A DNA stretch of 64,000 nt. It comes from Candidatus Kapaibacterium sp. GTDB taxonomy: Bacteria; Bacteroidota; Ignavibacteria; Kapaibacteriales; HRBIN21. The DNA lies in assembly GCA_938084565.1 (NCBI GenBank), contig CALKEU010000006.1, forward strand, positions 1-64,000, given 5' to 3'. Position numbers and translations under genes: made by a program. The notes beneath the pieces were generated by a model that was not told the DNA's origin, did no database searches, and worked only from the letters and a program-made list of their open reading frames with translations. Of the stretch, positions 19,221 through 29,612 are shown piece after piece (position 1 is the first letter of the stretch; every line of letters begins with the position of its first letter).

Positions 19221-20351
19221 TCAGCGGACCTTGAAGGTTGTCATTGTGACAATGGCCAAAATGACGGCAATGATGTAGAAGCGCACCACAACCTGCGCCT
19301 CATGCCAGCCACAGCGCTCGAAGTGATGGTGTAGCGGTGCCATGCGGAAGAGACGGCGCCCTTCACCGTAGCGCCACTTCGTGTATTTGAAGTAGCCCAC
19401 CTGCACAATGACCGAGAGGGCCTCCACCACGAAGATGCCCCCAAGAATGGGCAGCAGCAATTCCTTCTTGAGCAACACGGCTAGCGCTCCCAGAGCGCCG
19501 CCCAAGGCCAGCGATCCTGTATCTCCCATGAAGACTTGCGCTGGATACGTGTTGAACCACAGAAAACCCATGGCTGCCCCCACCATCGCCGCACAAAAGA
19601 TACTCAGCTCATCGGCACCCCGCAGATGGACGATGTTGAGGTATTTGGCAAAGACGGCATTGCCTGAAACGTATGCAATCACAGCCATGGCCAATGCCGC
19701 AATACCGACTGTGCCTATAGCCAGCCCATCGAGTCCATCGGTGAGATTGACAGCGTTCGACGCCGCCGTGATAACCAGGATGACCATGGGAATGTAGAGT
19801 ACCCCCCAGTCCAGATTCACGTTCTTCTGGAAGGGCACGGTCGTCTGCGTGGCTACGACTGGATAGCTACTGGAAAACCACTCCGGCCAGTAGACAATGG
19901 CGCTGCCGAGCGCAAGGGCAATAGCTACCTGCCCCAGGAGCTTATAGCGTCCAATGAGCCCATTGGGGACACGGCGAACAACCTTGAGGTAGTCGTCCAC
20001 AAAGCCGACCACCCCTAGCCACGCCGTGACGACGAGCATGGCAATGACCATCCCGTTGGTCAAATTCGCCCACAGTAACGTTGGGAGCAATACAGCCAGC
20101 AGAATGATGACTCCCCCCATCGTCGGGGTTCCCTGCTTGCGGGCGTGGTTGCCCACCTGCTGTAACTCTGGCTTCCCGTGCTCCTGGAGTTGACGCCGCC
20201 GTAGCACACGAATAATCGGTGGAGCAAGAGCAAAGCAGAGCACAAGTGCCGTAATGGCTGCCGCTGCAACGCGGAAGGTCACATACTGGAACACCCCAAA
20301 CCCCGGCGGGTCAAACTCCTTCCACACCCATAGGGCCAAGTGGTAGAGCAT
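19221..20351 (-). CDS. mraY: Phospho-N-acetylmuramoyl-pentapeptide-transferase
   Basis: GTPTMGGVIILLAVLLPTLLWAN, GFVDDYLKV, NLTDGLDGLAIG, FNTYPAQVFMGDTGSLALGGALG, PLHHHFE. Confidence 0.97.
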   Translation of the reverse strand: MLYHLALWVWKEFDPPGFGVFQYVTFRVAAAAITALVLCFALAPPIIRVLRRRQLQEHGKPELQQVGNHARKQGTPTMGGVIILLAVLLPTLLWANLTNGMVIAMLVVTAWLGVVGFVDDYLKVVRRVPNGLIGRYKLLGQVAIALALGSAIVYWPEWFSSSYPVVATQTTVPFQKNVNLDWGVLYIPMVILVITAASNAVNLTDGLDGLAIGTVGIAALAMAVIAYVSGNAVFAKYLNIVHLRGADELSIFCAAMVGAAMGFLWFNTYPAQVFMGDTGSLALGGALGALAVLLKKELLLPILGGIFVVEALSVIVQVGYFKYTKWRYGEGRRLFRMAPLHHHFERCGWHEAQVVVRFYIIAVILAIVTMTTFKVR

Positions 20352-21762
20352 AGTTGCTGACCCTCCCACCGTCCAATCGCTGACGGTACAACACCAAAAC
20401 GCGCTCCATGGCCAGAGCGCGCGAACCTTTCACGAGCACAACGTCCCCCGGCCGTCCCCACCGCCACAGGTACTCAGCAATCTCCTCGTGGGAGGCGAAG
20501 ACAAGCACATCCGGGAATTCCGCCGCCAGAGCTGCAAAGTGCTCCCCGAAGAGGCAGACTACATCGGCCTGCGCACGCGCACGGGCAAGGACAGCCCGAT
20601 GGGCCTCAGGAGCCGCATCCCCCAGTTCCTGCATATCGCCCAGCACTGCCCACCGGCGCCCCGCACAAGGCAGCTGACCGAGCGTCTCGAGCGCCATCCG
20701 CATAGAGAGTGGGTTAGCGTTATAGGTATCGTTGAGCACCCGCACTCCATTGGGCAATCGCACAAGCAGCATACGTGCAGGACCCTGCTCGGCCGATTCA
20801 GCCCGATAGGCACAGAGGCCTCTGCGGACCTCTTCAGCCGATAGTCCGAACACCCACGCCACGGCAGCAGCCGCTCCGGCCGCCCGTGCCACAGCCGTCC
20901 CAACTAGCGGAAGCCGACACTCGATGCTCTGGCCGCCGTAGCGAAGCCGAACAACTGTACCGCCCTCCCCATCGAGCGAACCCGTCGCCCATATGTCTGC
21001 CGCCGGAGTAGGTCCGAAGGTCATCTCCCCATCGGCCGGCAGTAGCAGCGGCTCATCAGCCGGGAGGATCACCCTCCCCCCGGCTCGACGCAGAAAACGT
21101 ATCAGGGTTGCCTCCTCCCGTACAACCCCCTCCAGCGAGCTCAACCCTGCCAAGTGCTCTTCGCCAATGGCAGTCACAACCCCACAGGTGGGCTGCACAC
21201 TCTGGCAGAGCAGGGCAATCTCGCCGACAGAGTTCGTCCCCAACTCAATGACAGCAACCTCATGCTCTGGGCGTAGCTGGAGCAGCGTAAGCGATACCCC
21301 GAGCAGATTGTTCTCATTGCCAGCTGTCTTCAACACCCGGAAGCGCTGGGCAAGCACGCTTGCAATGAGCTCCTTCGTCGTCGTCTTACCGGCCGAGCCC
21401 ACGACGGCAACCAGTGGAATGCGAAAGCGTTGACGGTGCAGGCGCGCAAGCTCCGCCAAAGCCTTCAGCGGACTGGCAACAGGCAGAAAGCGATAGTGCT
21501 GCCAATCAGCGGGGAAGTGATGCCAAAGAGGCTGCTCCACGATGGCCAGGCTGACCCCCCCGGCGAAAGCCTCCGGGAGCTTGCTGTGAGCATCAACTCG
21601 CCGGCCTCGTAATGCTACAAAGATCCCGCCAAGCGCAGGCTGACGGGAATCCACTGTCACACCCCGAAAGACTTCCTCGGGCGCTACACGGTTTGCTGCC
21701 TCCGGGCAAAGCCGATGCAAATGCTCGCCAGTCCACTCGACGCCGGGAATACACGACTGCAT
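20311..21762 (-). CDS. murF: UDP-N-acetylmuramoyl-tripeptide-D-alanyl-D-alanine ligase
   Basis: VVGSAGKTTTKELIASVL, TAGNENNLLGVSLTLL, VIELGTNSVGEIALL, LNDTYNANPLSMRMALETL, LGDMQELG. Confidence 0.96.
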   Translation of the reverse strand: MQSCIPGVEWTGEHLHRLCPEAANRVAPEEVFRGVTVDSRQPALGGIFVALRGRRVDAHSKLPEAFAGGVSLAIVEQPLWHHFPADWQHYRFLPVASPLKALAELARLHRQRFRIPLVAVVGSAGKTTTKELIASVLAQRFRVLKTAGNENNLLGVSLTLLQLRPEHEVAVIELGTNSVGEIALLCQSVQPTCGVVTAIGEEHLAGLSSLEGVVREEATLIRFLRRAGGRVILPADEPLLLPADGEMTFGPTPAADIWATGSLDGEGGTVVRLRYGGQSIECRLPLVGTAVARAAGAAAAVAWVFGLSAEEVRRGLCAYRAESAEQGPARMLLVRLPNGVRVLNDTYNANPLSMRMALETLGQLPCAGRRWAVLGDMQELGDAAPEAHRAVLARARAQADVVCLFGEHFAALAAEFPDVLVFASHEEIAEYLWRWGRPGDVVLVKGSRALAMERVLVLYRQRLDGGRVSNYALPLGPMGVEGV

Positions 21763-21787
21763 TACCGCACGACGCTCCCAGACCGTA

Positions 21788-21795
21788 CAAAATTA
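21788..21795 (-). promoter_or_regulatory. TAnnTTTG -7-type element (TAATTTTG) upstream of murF
   Basis: Exact octamer 26 nt upstream of the murF ATG. Confidence 0.6.
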
Positions 21796-21851
21796 GGACG
21801 GCCAGCCCAACGCTACCATACCAGCAGCTGAGCAACGTCTCTACGAGCGGC

Positions 21852-22535
21852 ATGTCCTCATTGCCGAACCGCTCAATGCTACGAGTAGGTGCGCTTTTCT
21901 GCCTGGGTATCTGCCTGGGGCTTCACCTTTCGGCCCAAACCCCGAAAGGAGCCTTCAAGATCGGCCGCCTCAAATATGGGGGTGGAGGTGATTGGTACAA
22001 CGATCCAGCCGCAGAGGTTAACCTGCTGCGCTTCGTCCAGCAGCACACCACAATCCCCGTTGAACCCACCTTCGAAGCAGTCGATCTGGCTAGCGACGCC
22101 ATCTTTCAGTACCCGATGCTCTTCTTGACAGGGCACGGCAACGTGGTCTTTTCAGCCGACGAGGCTCGACGCCTGCGCACCTACCTGCTCAGCGGAGGCT
22201 TTCTCTACATCGACGACGACTATGGACTGGACACGGCTATCCGTCGTGAGATGCGCAAGGTCTTCCCCGACCGGGACTTCGTCGAACTCCCCTTCTCCCA
22301 CGGCCTCTTCCACTGCCACTTCCGCTTTCCCCATGGCCCACCGAAGACGCACGAACATGATGGCAAACCCCCTCAGGCCTTCGGGATCTTCCACGAGGGG
22401 AGGCTCTGCGTGCTCTATACCTACGAGAGCAATCCCAGCGACGGGTGGGTAGACTCGCACGGCGATCCACCAGACAAGCGCGAAGAGGCCCTCAAGTTCG
22501 GCACAAACATCATCGTATGGGTGCTCACGCACTAG
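21852..22535 (+). CDS. DUF4159-like secreted protein
   Basis: Signal-like MLRVGALFCLGICLGLHLSAQ; LKYGGGGDWYNDPAAEVNLLRFV; PMLFLTGHGNVVFSADEARRLRTYLLSGGFLYIDDDYG. Confidence 0.85.
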   Translation: MSSLPNRSMLRVGALFCLGICLGLHLSAQTPKGAFKIGRLKYGGGGDWYNDPAAEVNLLRFVQQHTTIPVEPTFEAVDLASDAIFQYPMLFLTGHGNVVFSADEARRLRTYLLSGGFLYIDDDYGLDTAIRREMRKVFPDRDFVELPFSHGLFHCHFRFPHGPPKTHEHDGKPPQAFGIFHEGRLCVLYTYESNPSDGWVDSHGDPPDKREEALKFGTNIIVWVLTH

Positions 22536-23480
22536 CTACACGAGCTCCAGCATCCTCTGGAGCGCCCGACGCGCTCGCTGAGCTATCTCCTCGGGCACCG
22601 TCACCTGATAGACCTCCTCCTGGAGGGAGCGCAAAACCCCCTGCAGCGTAATGCGCTTCATGTACGGGCAGATGGCATCGGGCTTGAGGGCGTGGAAACG
22701 TTTGCCCGGATTCTCCTGCTGCAGACGGTAGAGGAGCCCAACCTCTGTGCCGATGACAAACTCTTCAGCGGGCGACTGACGCACATAGCGCAGCATTCCG
22801 TCAGTGGAGGCTACTGTGACCTTCCGCCCATTGAGCGTTCCAACGGCACAGGAGTAGAGAGTCGAAGACATGCAGCCACACTCGGGGTGAATGAGGAACT
22901 CCGCCTCTGGATACTGCTCTAGTGCGGCGTGAACGTCTTCTGGCCTCATTGCAGCGTGGACGTGGCACTCTCCCAGCCACAGGTACATCCGTCGGCCAGT
23001 TTGTGCCTGAAGCCACGCCCCGAGAAACATGTCCGGGACGAAGAGGATCTCCTGCTCCGGAGGAATAGCCTCAATGACCTTGCGGGCATTGGCAGAGGTA
23101 CAGACCCAATCGCTTTCCGCTTTCACGGCAGCTGAGGTGTTGATATAGGCTACCACCACCGCCCCGGGATGTTGTGCCTTCCATGCCCGCAGCTGTTCGG
23201 CCGTGATGGATTCCGCCAGCGAACACCCGGCCTCCAGGTCGGGCAAGAGCACGCGCTTGTCCGGACAGAGGATGGCTGCTGTCTCTGCCATAAAGTGGAC
23301 ACCGCAGAAGACAATGAGCTCTGCCTGGCTTCGGGCTGCTGCTTGCGCCAGAGCAAGGGAATCCCCCACAACATCGGCAACGTCTTGTACCTCCGGCACC
23401 TGGTAGTTGTGCGCCAGAATCAGCGCATTCTTCTCCCGCTTGAGCTCCCTGATGGCTGCCTGTAGTTCCTCACGCTGCAT
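22536..23480 (-). CDS. nadA: Quinolinate synthase A
   Basis: NALILAHNYQVPEVQDVADVVGDSLALAQ, CGVHFMAETAAIL, HPECGC, GTEVGLLYRL, DAICPYMKRI. Confidence 0.96.
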   Translation of the reverse strand: MQREELQAAIRELKREKNALILAHNYQVPEVQDVADVVGDSLALAQAAARSQAELIVFCGVHFMAETAAILCPDKRVLLPDLEAGCSLAESITAEQLRAWKAQHPGAVVVAYINTSAAVKAESDWVCTSANARKVIEAIPPEQEILFVPDMFLGAWLQAQTGRRMYLWLGECHVHAAMRPEDVHAALEQYPEAEFLIHPECGCMSSTLYSCAVGTLNGRKVTVASTDGMLRYVRQSPAEEFVIGTEVGLLYRLQQENPGKRFHALKPDAICPYMKRITLQGVLRSLQEEVYQVTVPEEIAQRARRALQRMLELV

Positions 23481-23555
23481 TTTGTCTACCCCGAGGGGGC
23501 TAGTTACGCGAAATTACTGAACCCCTCTCACGGCTCGACCGATCCTCTGCCAGCC

Positions 23556-24842
23556 CTACAGCGCTGCATGGAGGCTCAGCAGGCGAGCCAGTTCACCGGT
23601 GAGCACTCGCATGTCAAAGGCACGGACGAACTCCTCCGATGGGGTTGGCAGAGTGCCCTCTTCCCAGCGTTGGTAGAGTTCGGCAATGTGCCGGGTCATG
23701 GTCTCCACATCGCCATGCTCGGCCCAGTAAGCAGCTCCACTGGCCTGGAGCAAGCTCTGGATAGGCGAATGCGCCGGCGTACAGGCCAGCAGCGGGCGTC
23801 GCGCTCCGAAGTATTCAAACAGCTTCAGCGGGGAGCCCATGGGGCGATTGTCCACCCAGAGCACGTGTGACTCTACCATGTGCCGAATGGCTTCTCGATG
23901 AGATACGTAGCCGATTGTCCGCACAATCGACTGGAGCTCTAACTGCTCTACCATCCGACGGTGCTCAGGGCGTACTATGCCTACCCAGCGGATCTCAAAG
24001 CGCCGCTGCGCCGATGGAGAGCGTCGCAGAAAGCGGGCAACAGCCTGCAGCACTGTCTGGGGATTGCCGTGCTTGAACACCCCGACATAGCTCATCACGA
24101 AGCGATCGGTCAGCGGCTCAACTCTGCCTACAGCAGCAAAGTCCTCACTGTCATAGCCGTGCGAGACGATAGCCACATCGTCGTGGCTCAAGAGGTCCGG
24201 GTAGTGGCGGAGGAGATTTTCCTTGAGTCCACGGGTGACCACTGTTGCCACGGCCATACGAGTTAAGACGGAGCGCTCCAAGCGCTGATGCCGGCGCCGG
24301 TGCCACGGCGTTGGGCACCAGTATTCTGGATCCCCTACCCATGGGTCGCGATAGTCGACAATGTATGGCAGGCCCGCTCGCTGAGCCAGCTCAGCTGCAA
24401 TCAGGAAATCGGTAAAGGGCGGTGCCGTCGCAAAGAGAATGGCTGGCTCATATTGCCGCACGAGGCGCCACCCTAACTCGAGCGCACTCTTCTTCCACCG
24501 AATTTGCCGGTCAGGAATCCACCAGAACCGACTCCACCGGAGCCACAGCGTGTGTATCCTCTGACTCGGGAGTGCAACCGTTCCATCTGGAGCAGCACGG
24601 CGCCGCACCCACCAGGGATTCCCGTCATCAGGCGTGCGCGCAATGAGCACAGAACGTTCCTGCAGCTCCGCCAGCAGAGATGGATCGTAAGCGAAGAAGG
24701 CCGAAGGAGTGGCCGTCAGCACAATAGGCTCCCAGCCATACTCGGGCAAATACTTGACAAACTTCGTCGCCCGGAGTACGCCGCTCGTCCCCATCGGTGG
24801 GAAGTAATAAGCGATGACGAGAACTCGGCGTCGCCCTTCCAT
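23556..24842 (-). CDS. GT4-like glycosyltransferase
   Basis: RRVLVIAYYFPPMGTSGVLRATKFVKYLPEYGWEPIVLTA; FVMSYVGVFKHGNPQTVLQAVARFL. Confidence 0.85.
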   Translation of the reverse strand: MEGRRRVLVIAYYFPPMGTSGVLRATKFVKYLPEYGWEPIVLTATPSAFFAYDPSLLAELQERSVLIARTPDDGNPWWVRRRAAPDGTVALPSQRIHTLWLRWSRFWWIPDRQIRWKKSALELGWRLVRQYEPAILFATAPPFTDFLIAAELAQRAGLPYIVDYRDPWVGDPEYWCPTPWHRRRHQRLERSVLTRMAVATVVTRGLKENLLRHYPDLLSHDDVAIVSHGYDSEDFAAVGRVEPLTDRFVMSYVGVFKHGNPQTVLQAVARFLRRSPSAQRRFEIRWVGIVRPEHRRMVEQLELQSIVRTIGYVSHREAIRHMVESHVLWVDNRPMGSPLKLFEYFGARRPLLACTPAHSPIQSLLQASGAAYWAEHGDVETMTRHIAELYQRWEEGTLPTPSEEFVRAFDMRVLTGELARLLSLHAAL

Positions 24843-24852
24843 GGCCGCAGGC

Positions 24853-25971
24853 TCAGAGGCTGAGGAGCTCCACCGGGGCGGTCGTCAGAAGCTGAGCCCC
24901 CTCGGCAGTGAGATGGACATCGTCCTCGATACGCACGCCGAAGCGTCCTGGCACGTAAATGCCCGGCTCAATCGTGACAACAGTGCCTGCCTGCAGGCGT
25001 TGCCGCCGAGGGGCCCGGGGAGAGAGTGCCGGGGGTTCGTGCACGCTACGTCCAATTCCATGCCCCAAACTGTGCCGAAAGTAGGGCCCAAAACCTGCCT
25101 CTGTAATGAGCCGTCGCGCAACGGCATCGGCCTCTTGCGCACGCATGCCGACATGGAGCGCCTCGATGGCTCTCTGCTGTGCAGCGCGGACCGTGTCGTA
25201 GACTCGCCTTTGCTCAGCCGTAGCTCGTCCGAGGACGAACGTGCGCGTCATGTCCGAGACATATCCACAGACCACGCAGCCGAAGTCCACCGTTACGAGC
25301 TCATTCTTCCGCAGACGTCGCGCAGAAGCTCGCCCATGTGGCAATGCCCCCCGTTCCCCGCTAGCTACAATGATATCGAAGGCATCCCCTTCCGAGCCCA
25401 TGTAGCGGGCCAGATGGGCAATCTCAGCAGCCAGCTCCCGCTCGCTCATCCCTTCGCGGACACGCTCCAAAACAGCTTCATACACCCGAGAGGCAATCTG
25501 CGCCGCCCGGCTCAGGAGTTCGACCTCGACAGCGGCTTTCGTCACGAAGAGTTCCTCCACACCCTGCCGCAGCGGTATGAGGCGGCACGGCCGCCACAGA
25601 CGTCGAGCCTGTACAACAGCTGCATATGTCAGCGCAGTAGCCTGAAACCCCACGCGCTCTCCCCCCGCCAGCAACCCGTTCTGCCGGACGTAAGCAAAGG
25701 GCTCCCGCGTAATGTGTAGCACCAGACCGGGGACAGCAAAGAGCTCACCCCGAGCTTGCTCCTCATACCGTTCATCCGTCAGCAAGTGCAGTGCCTCCCC
25801 CGTGATGAGGAGCTGGGCAGCCGAACCAGAAAAGCCCGTCAGATACCGAATGTGCGGCACAGAGCTGATGAAGAGAGCATCGAGCCGGCGGTCCTCCATC
25901 AGCTGCCGGAGGCGCCCTAGACGCTCTATCGCCGTCTGGGTCAAGGCGGCATGGATTCGTCCCCCCACCAT
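24853..25971 (-). CDS. M24 family metallopeptidase (Xaa-Pro aminopeptidase-like)
   Basis: VDFGCVVCGYVSDMTRTFVLG, FRHSLGHGIGRSVHEPPALSP, GTVVTIEPGIYVPGRFGVRIEDDVHLT; start MVGGRIHAALTQ at 25971. Confidence 0.93.
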   Translation of the reverse strand: MVGGRIHAALTQTAIERLGRLRQLMEDRRLDALFISSVPHIRYLTGFSGSAAQLLITGEALHLLTDERYEEQARGELFAVPGLVLHITREPFAYVRQNGLLAGGERVGFQATALTYAAVVQARRLWRPCRLIPLRQGVEELFVTKAAVEVELLSRAAQIASRVYEAVLERVREGMSERELAAEIAHLARYMGSEGDAFDIIVASGERGALPHGRASARRLRKNELVTVDFGCVVCGYVSDMTRTFVLGRATAEQRRVYDTVRAAQQRAIEALHVGMRAQEADAVARRLITEAGFGPYFRHSLGHGIGRSVHEPPALSPRAPRRQRLQAGTVVTIEPGIYVPGRFGVRIEDDVHLTAEGAQLLTTAPVELLSL

Positions 25972-25975
25972 CGGC

Positions 25976-27496
<1,521 letters not shown>

Positions 27497-27679
27497 TTAG
27501 CGGATCTCCCGATGGATCGTGTGCCGGCGCAGGAAGGGATTGTACTTGCGCAATTCCAAGCGTCCCGGGGTATTCTGCCGGTTCTTGGTCGTCACATACC
27601 GCGACGCCGGTTTCCCCTCCTTCTTTGCCTCCGTGCACTCCAGAATAACCAGAACACGAGCACCCTTTTTCTTCGCCAT
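27497..27679 (-). CDS. rpmG: 50S ribosomal protein L33 (zinc-free form)
   Basis: [60 protein letters not shown]. Confidence 0.93.
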   Translation of the reverse strand: MAKKKGARVLVILECTEAKKEGKPASRYVTTKNRQNTPGRLELRKYNPFLRRHTIHREIR

Positions 27680-27716
27680 TGCTGACCGGTTGGCTGAATC
27701 GCACACTGTGATGCTG

Positions 27717-27724
27717 CAAAATTA
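27717..27724 (-). promoter_or_regulatory. TAnnTTTG -7-type element (TAATTTTG) upstream of rpmG
   Basis: Exact octamer 38 nt upstream of the rpmG ATG. Confidence 0.6.
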
Positions 27725-27851
27725 CAGCGCCCGTCGCAGAGCAGCGGGACGTTCTGCAAACGGCCTCTGCCGAGAAGCGTGACCATAGCGATGCACACCA
27801 CCTCACCGAGCTCTTCGTCACTCTGCTGCGCCACGGATACTCTCCTCATAG

Positions 27852-29612
27852 ATGCCCGTGCATCAGCCTGACGAATCCTCCAGCAACCCTGAAAGGGTTT
27901 TCCCACCTGCACCCGTCTCCGTGTCCATAGAGCTCATACCGTGTACGGACTTTCCTGCTCCCTTCCACCCTCTGGCATGCACCTTCGTTACCGATGAGGC
28001 CTTCCGCAGCGCACGTTTTCCCACAACAGCTCGCTTCTGGCAGGCTCCATTAGCGGAGCTCCTCCAGCTTGGGCAGGCAAAGATCCAGAGAGCTGCCCTT
28101 GTGCAGGCACTGCAAGAGAGTATGGAGGGGCTTATCTGCTCGCCGCAGCAAGCCCGCTATCTCCAGGAGCTGGGTTCTCCACAGGGAGTTGCCGTCGTTA
28201 CGGGCCAGCAGGTTGGTTTCCTTGGGGGGCCATTCTACACAGCTCTCAAAGCGATGGCGATCGTTGCTCTTGCACAGCGGCTCGGAGCCTTCCTCAACCG
28301 CCCCGTAGTGCCACTCTTCTGGATAGAGGACAACGACAGCGATGGTGCAGAGGCCGGCTCCATTGCTTGGTGGCAACGTGAGGGACCTGCAGAGTTACTC
28401 GTGGCTGCCCCCACAGCTGAGCTCCAACAACCGCTAACTGTCGCTGCTCGCTCCTTGCTTCCTGGCGGCCAGTGGGAAGCTGCTGTGGAGAGAATTCTCT
28501 CGGAAGCCCCACCTGAGATCGCCTCATTGCTGCGTTCAGCATACCGTCCGGGGGTGTCGTGGAGCTATGCCTTTCTGCTCCTCCTGCAATGGCTTGTGGG
28601 AGATGCCGGGGTACTCTTCCTGCGCTCTTCGGTTGCACGCCGTTGCGGCCTCTTCATTCCCATCCTCGAATGGGCTCTCTCCAACGCAGAGCAGCTGCAC
28701 AAGGCCCTGCATGAGGCGGAATCCTGGCTACACAGACGAGGCCATACGGTACAGATCCCCAGCGCAATGCTACCCATCCACTTCCATACGCCAGAGGGAT
28801 ACCGCTACCGCATTCGCCAATTACCCACAGGCGGCTATGCAATTGCGCAGCAGCGGTACAGCACTGCCGGTCTGCGAGAGCTCTTTGCCCAGCACCCCAC
28901 CGCCTTTTCCCCAGCGGCCCTCCTGCGTCCTGTGTGCCAGCAGTACGCTATACCCACCATTGCCGTCGTACTCGGACCTGCCGAAATTGCCTACTGGGCG
29001 CAATTACGGGAACTCTATGAGCTCCTCGAGCTCCCAATGCCGATGGTAACTCTACGGCCCTCCCTGACGCTTGTGCCTCCGGCCATTCACCGGCTTCTGA
29101 CCCGCCATGGGTGGAATGCTCTGCAATTTCTAGCCCCATGGCACCAGCTGGAAACCACCCTTCTGCGCTCCCTTCCCTCTGTTGCAGCAGCCGAGCATCG
29201 TATCGCAGAGCTGCGCGCGGCACTCCGCCAGTGGTATGAACAGCAACTCTCTGATGTCCATGCTGTCGACCCCACACTGGTTCCCAGTCTGGGAGCCACT
29301 CACCATCGAATCGAGCAAGCTCTCCAGCGCTGGGAACGCCGCCTCCGGGCGGCTTTCCGCCGCCGCGCCGAGCTCTTCCTGCACCATGCCCAGCAGGTAT
29401 GGTGGCTCCTCTTCCCCCAGGGACAGCCTCAGGAACGGCGTCTGAGCTGGCTCCAGCTGAGTATGCTCTGTGGGCTCGAATCTTTTCGCGCCGCACTCCA
29501 GCAGAGCACTACCCTCCCACCTGGCGTCCACGCTGTGCTAACGGTGCCCGGGGAAGCCGTAGCGTCCGCCCCAGAACCAACAGCACGTATAGCAGAATCC
29601 CCACCCCGATGA
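27852..29612 (+). CDS. bshC: BshC-like putative cysteine ligase (bacillithiol biosynthesis)
   Basis: VAVVTGQQVGFLGGPFYTALKAMAIVALAQRL, VPLFWIEDNDSDGAEAGSI, PTIAVVLGPAEIAYWAQL; start codon uncertain. Confidence 0.87.
   Translation: MPVHQPDESSSNPERVFPPAPVSVSIELIPCTDFPAPFHPLACTFVTDEAFRSARFPTTARFWQAPLAELLQLGQAKIQRAALVQALQESMEGLICSPQQARYLQELGSPQGVAVVTGQQVGFLGGPFYTALKAMAIVALAQRLGAFLNRPVVPLFWIEDNDSDGAEAGSIAWWQREGPAELLVAAPTAELQQPLTVAARSLLPGGQWEAAVERILSEAPPEIASLLRSAYRPGVSWSYAFLLLLQWLVGDAGVLFLRSSVARRCGLFIPILEWALSNAEQLHKALHEAESWLHRRGHTVQIPSAMLPIHFHTPEGYRYRIRQLPTGGYAIAQQRYSTAGLRELFAQHPTAFSPAALLRPVCQQYAIPTIAVVLGPAEIAYWAQLRELYELLELPMPMVTLRPSLTLVPPAIHRLLTRHGWNALQFLAPWHQLETTLLRSLPSVAAAEHRIAELRAALRQWYEQQLSDVHAVDPTLVPSLGATHHRIEQALQRWERRLRAAFRRRAELFLHHAQQVWWLLFPQGQPQERRLSWLQLSMLCGLESFRAALQQSTTLPPGVHAVLTVPGEAVASAPEPTARIAESPPR

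Noticed and set aside
28948-29496. 182-aa minus ORF opposite bshC
   Set aside because: Arg/Gly-rich shadow ORF; the bshC frame shows family motifs throughout.
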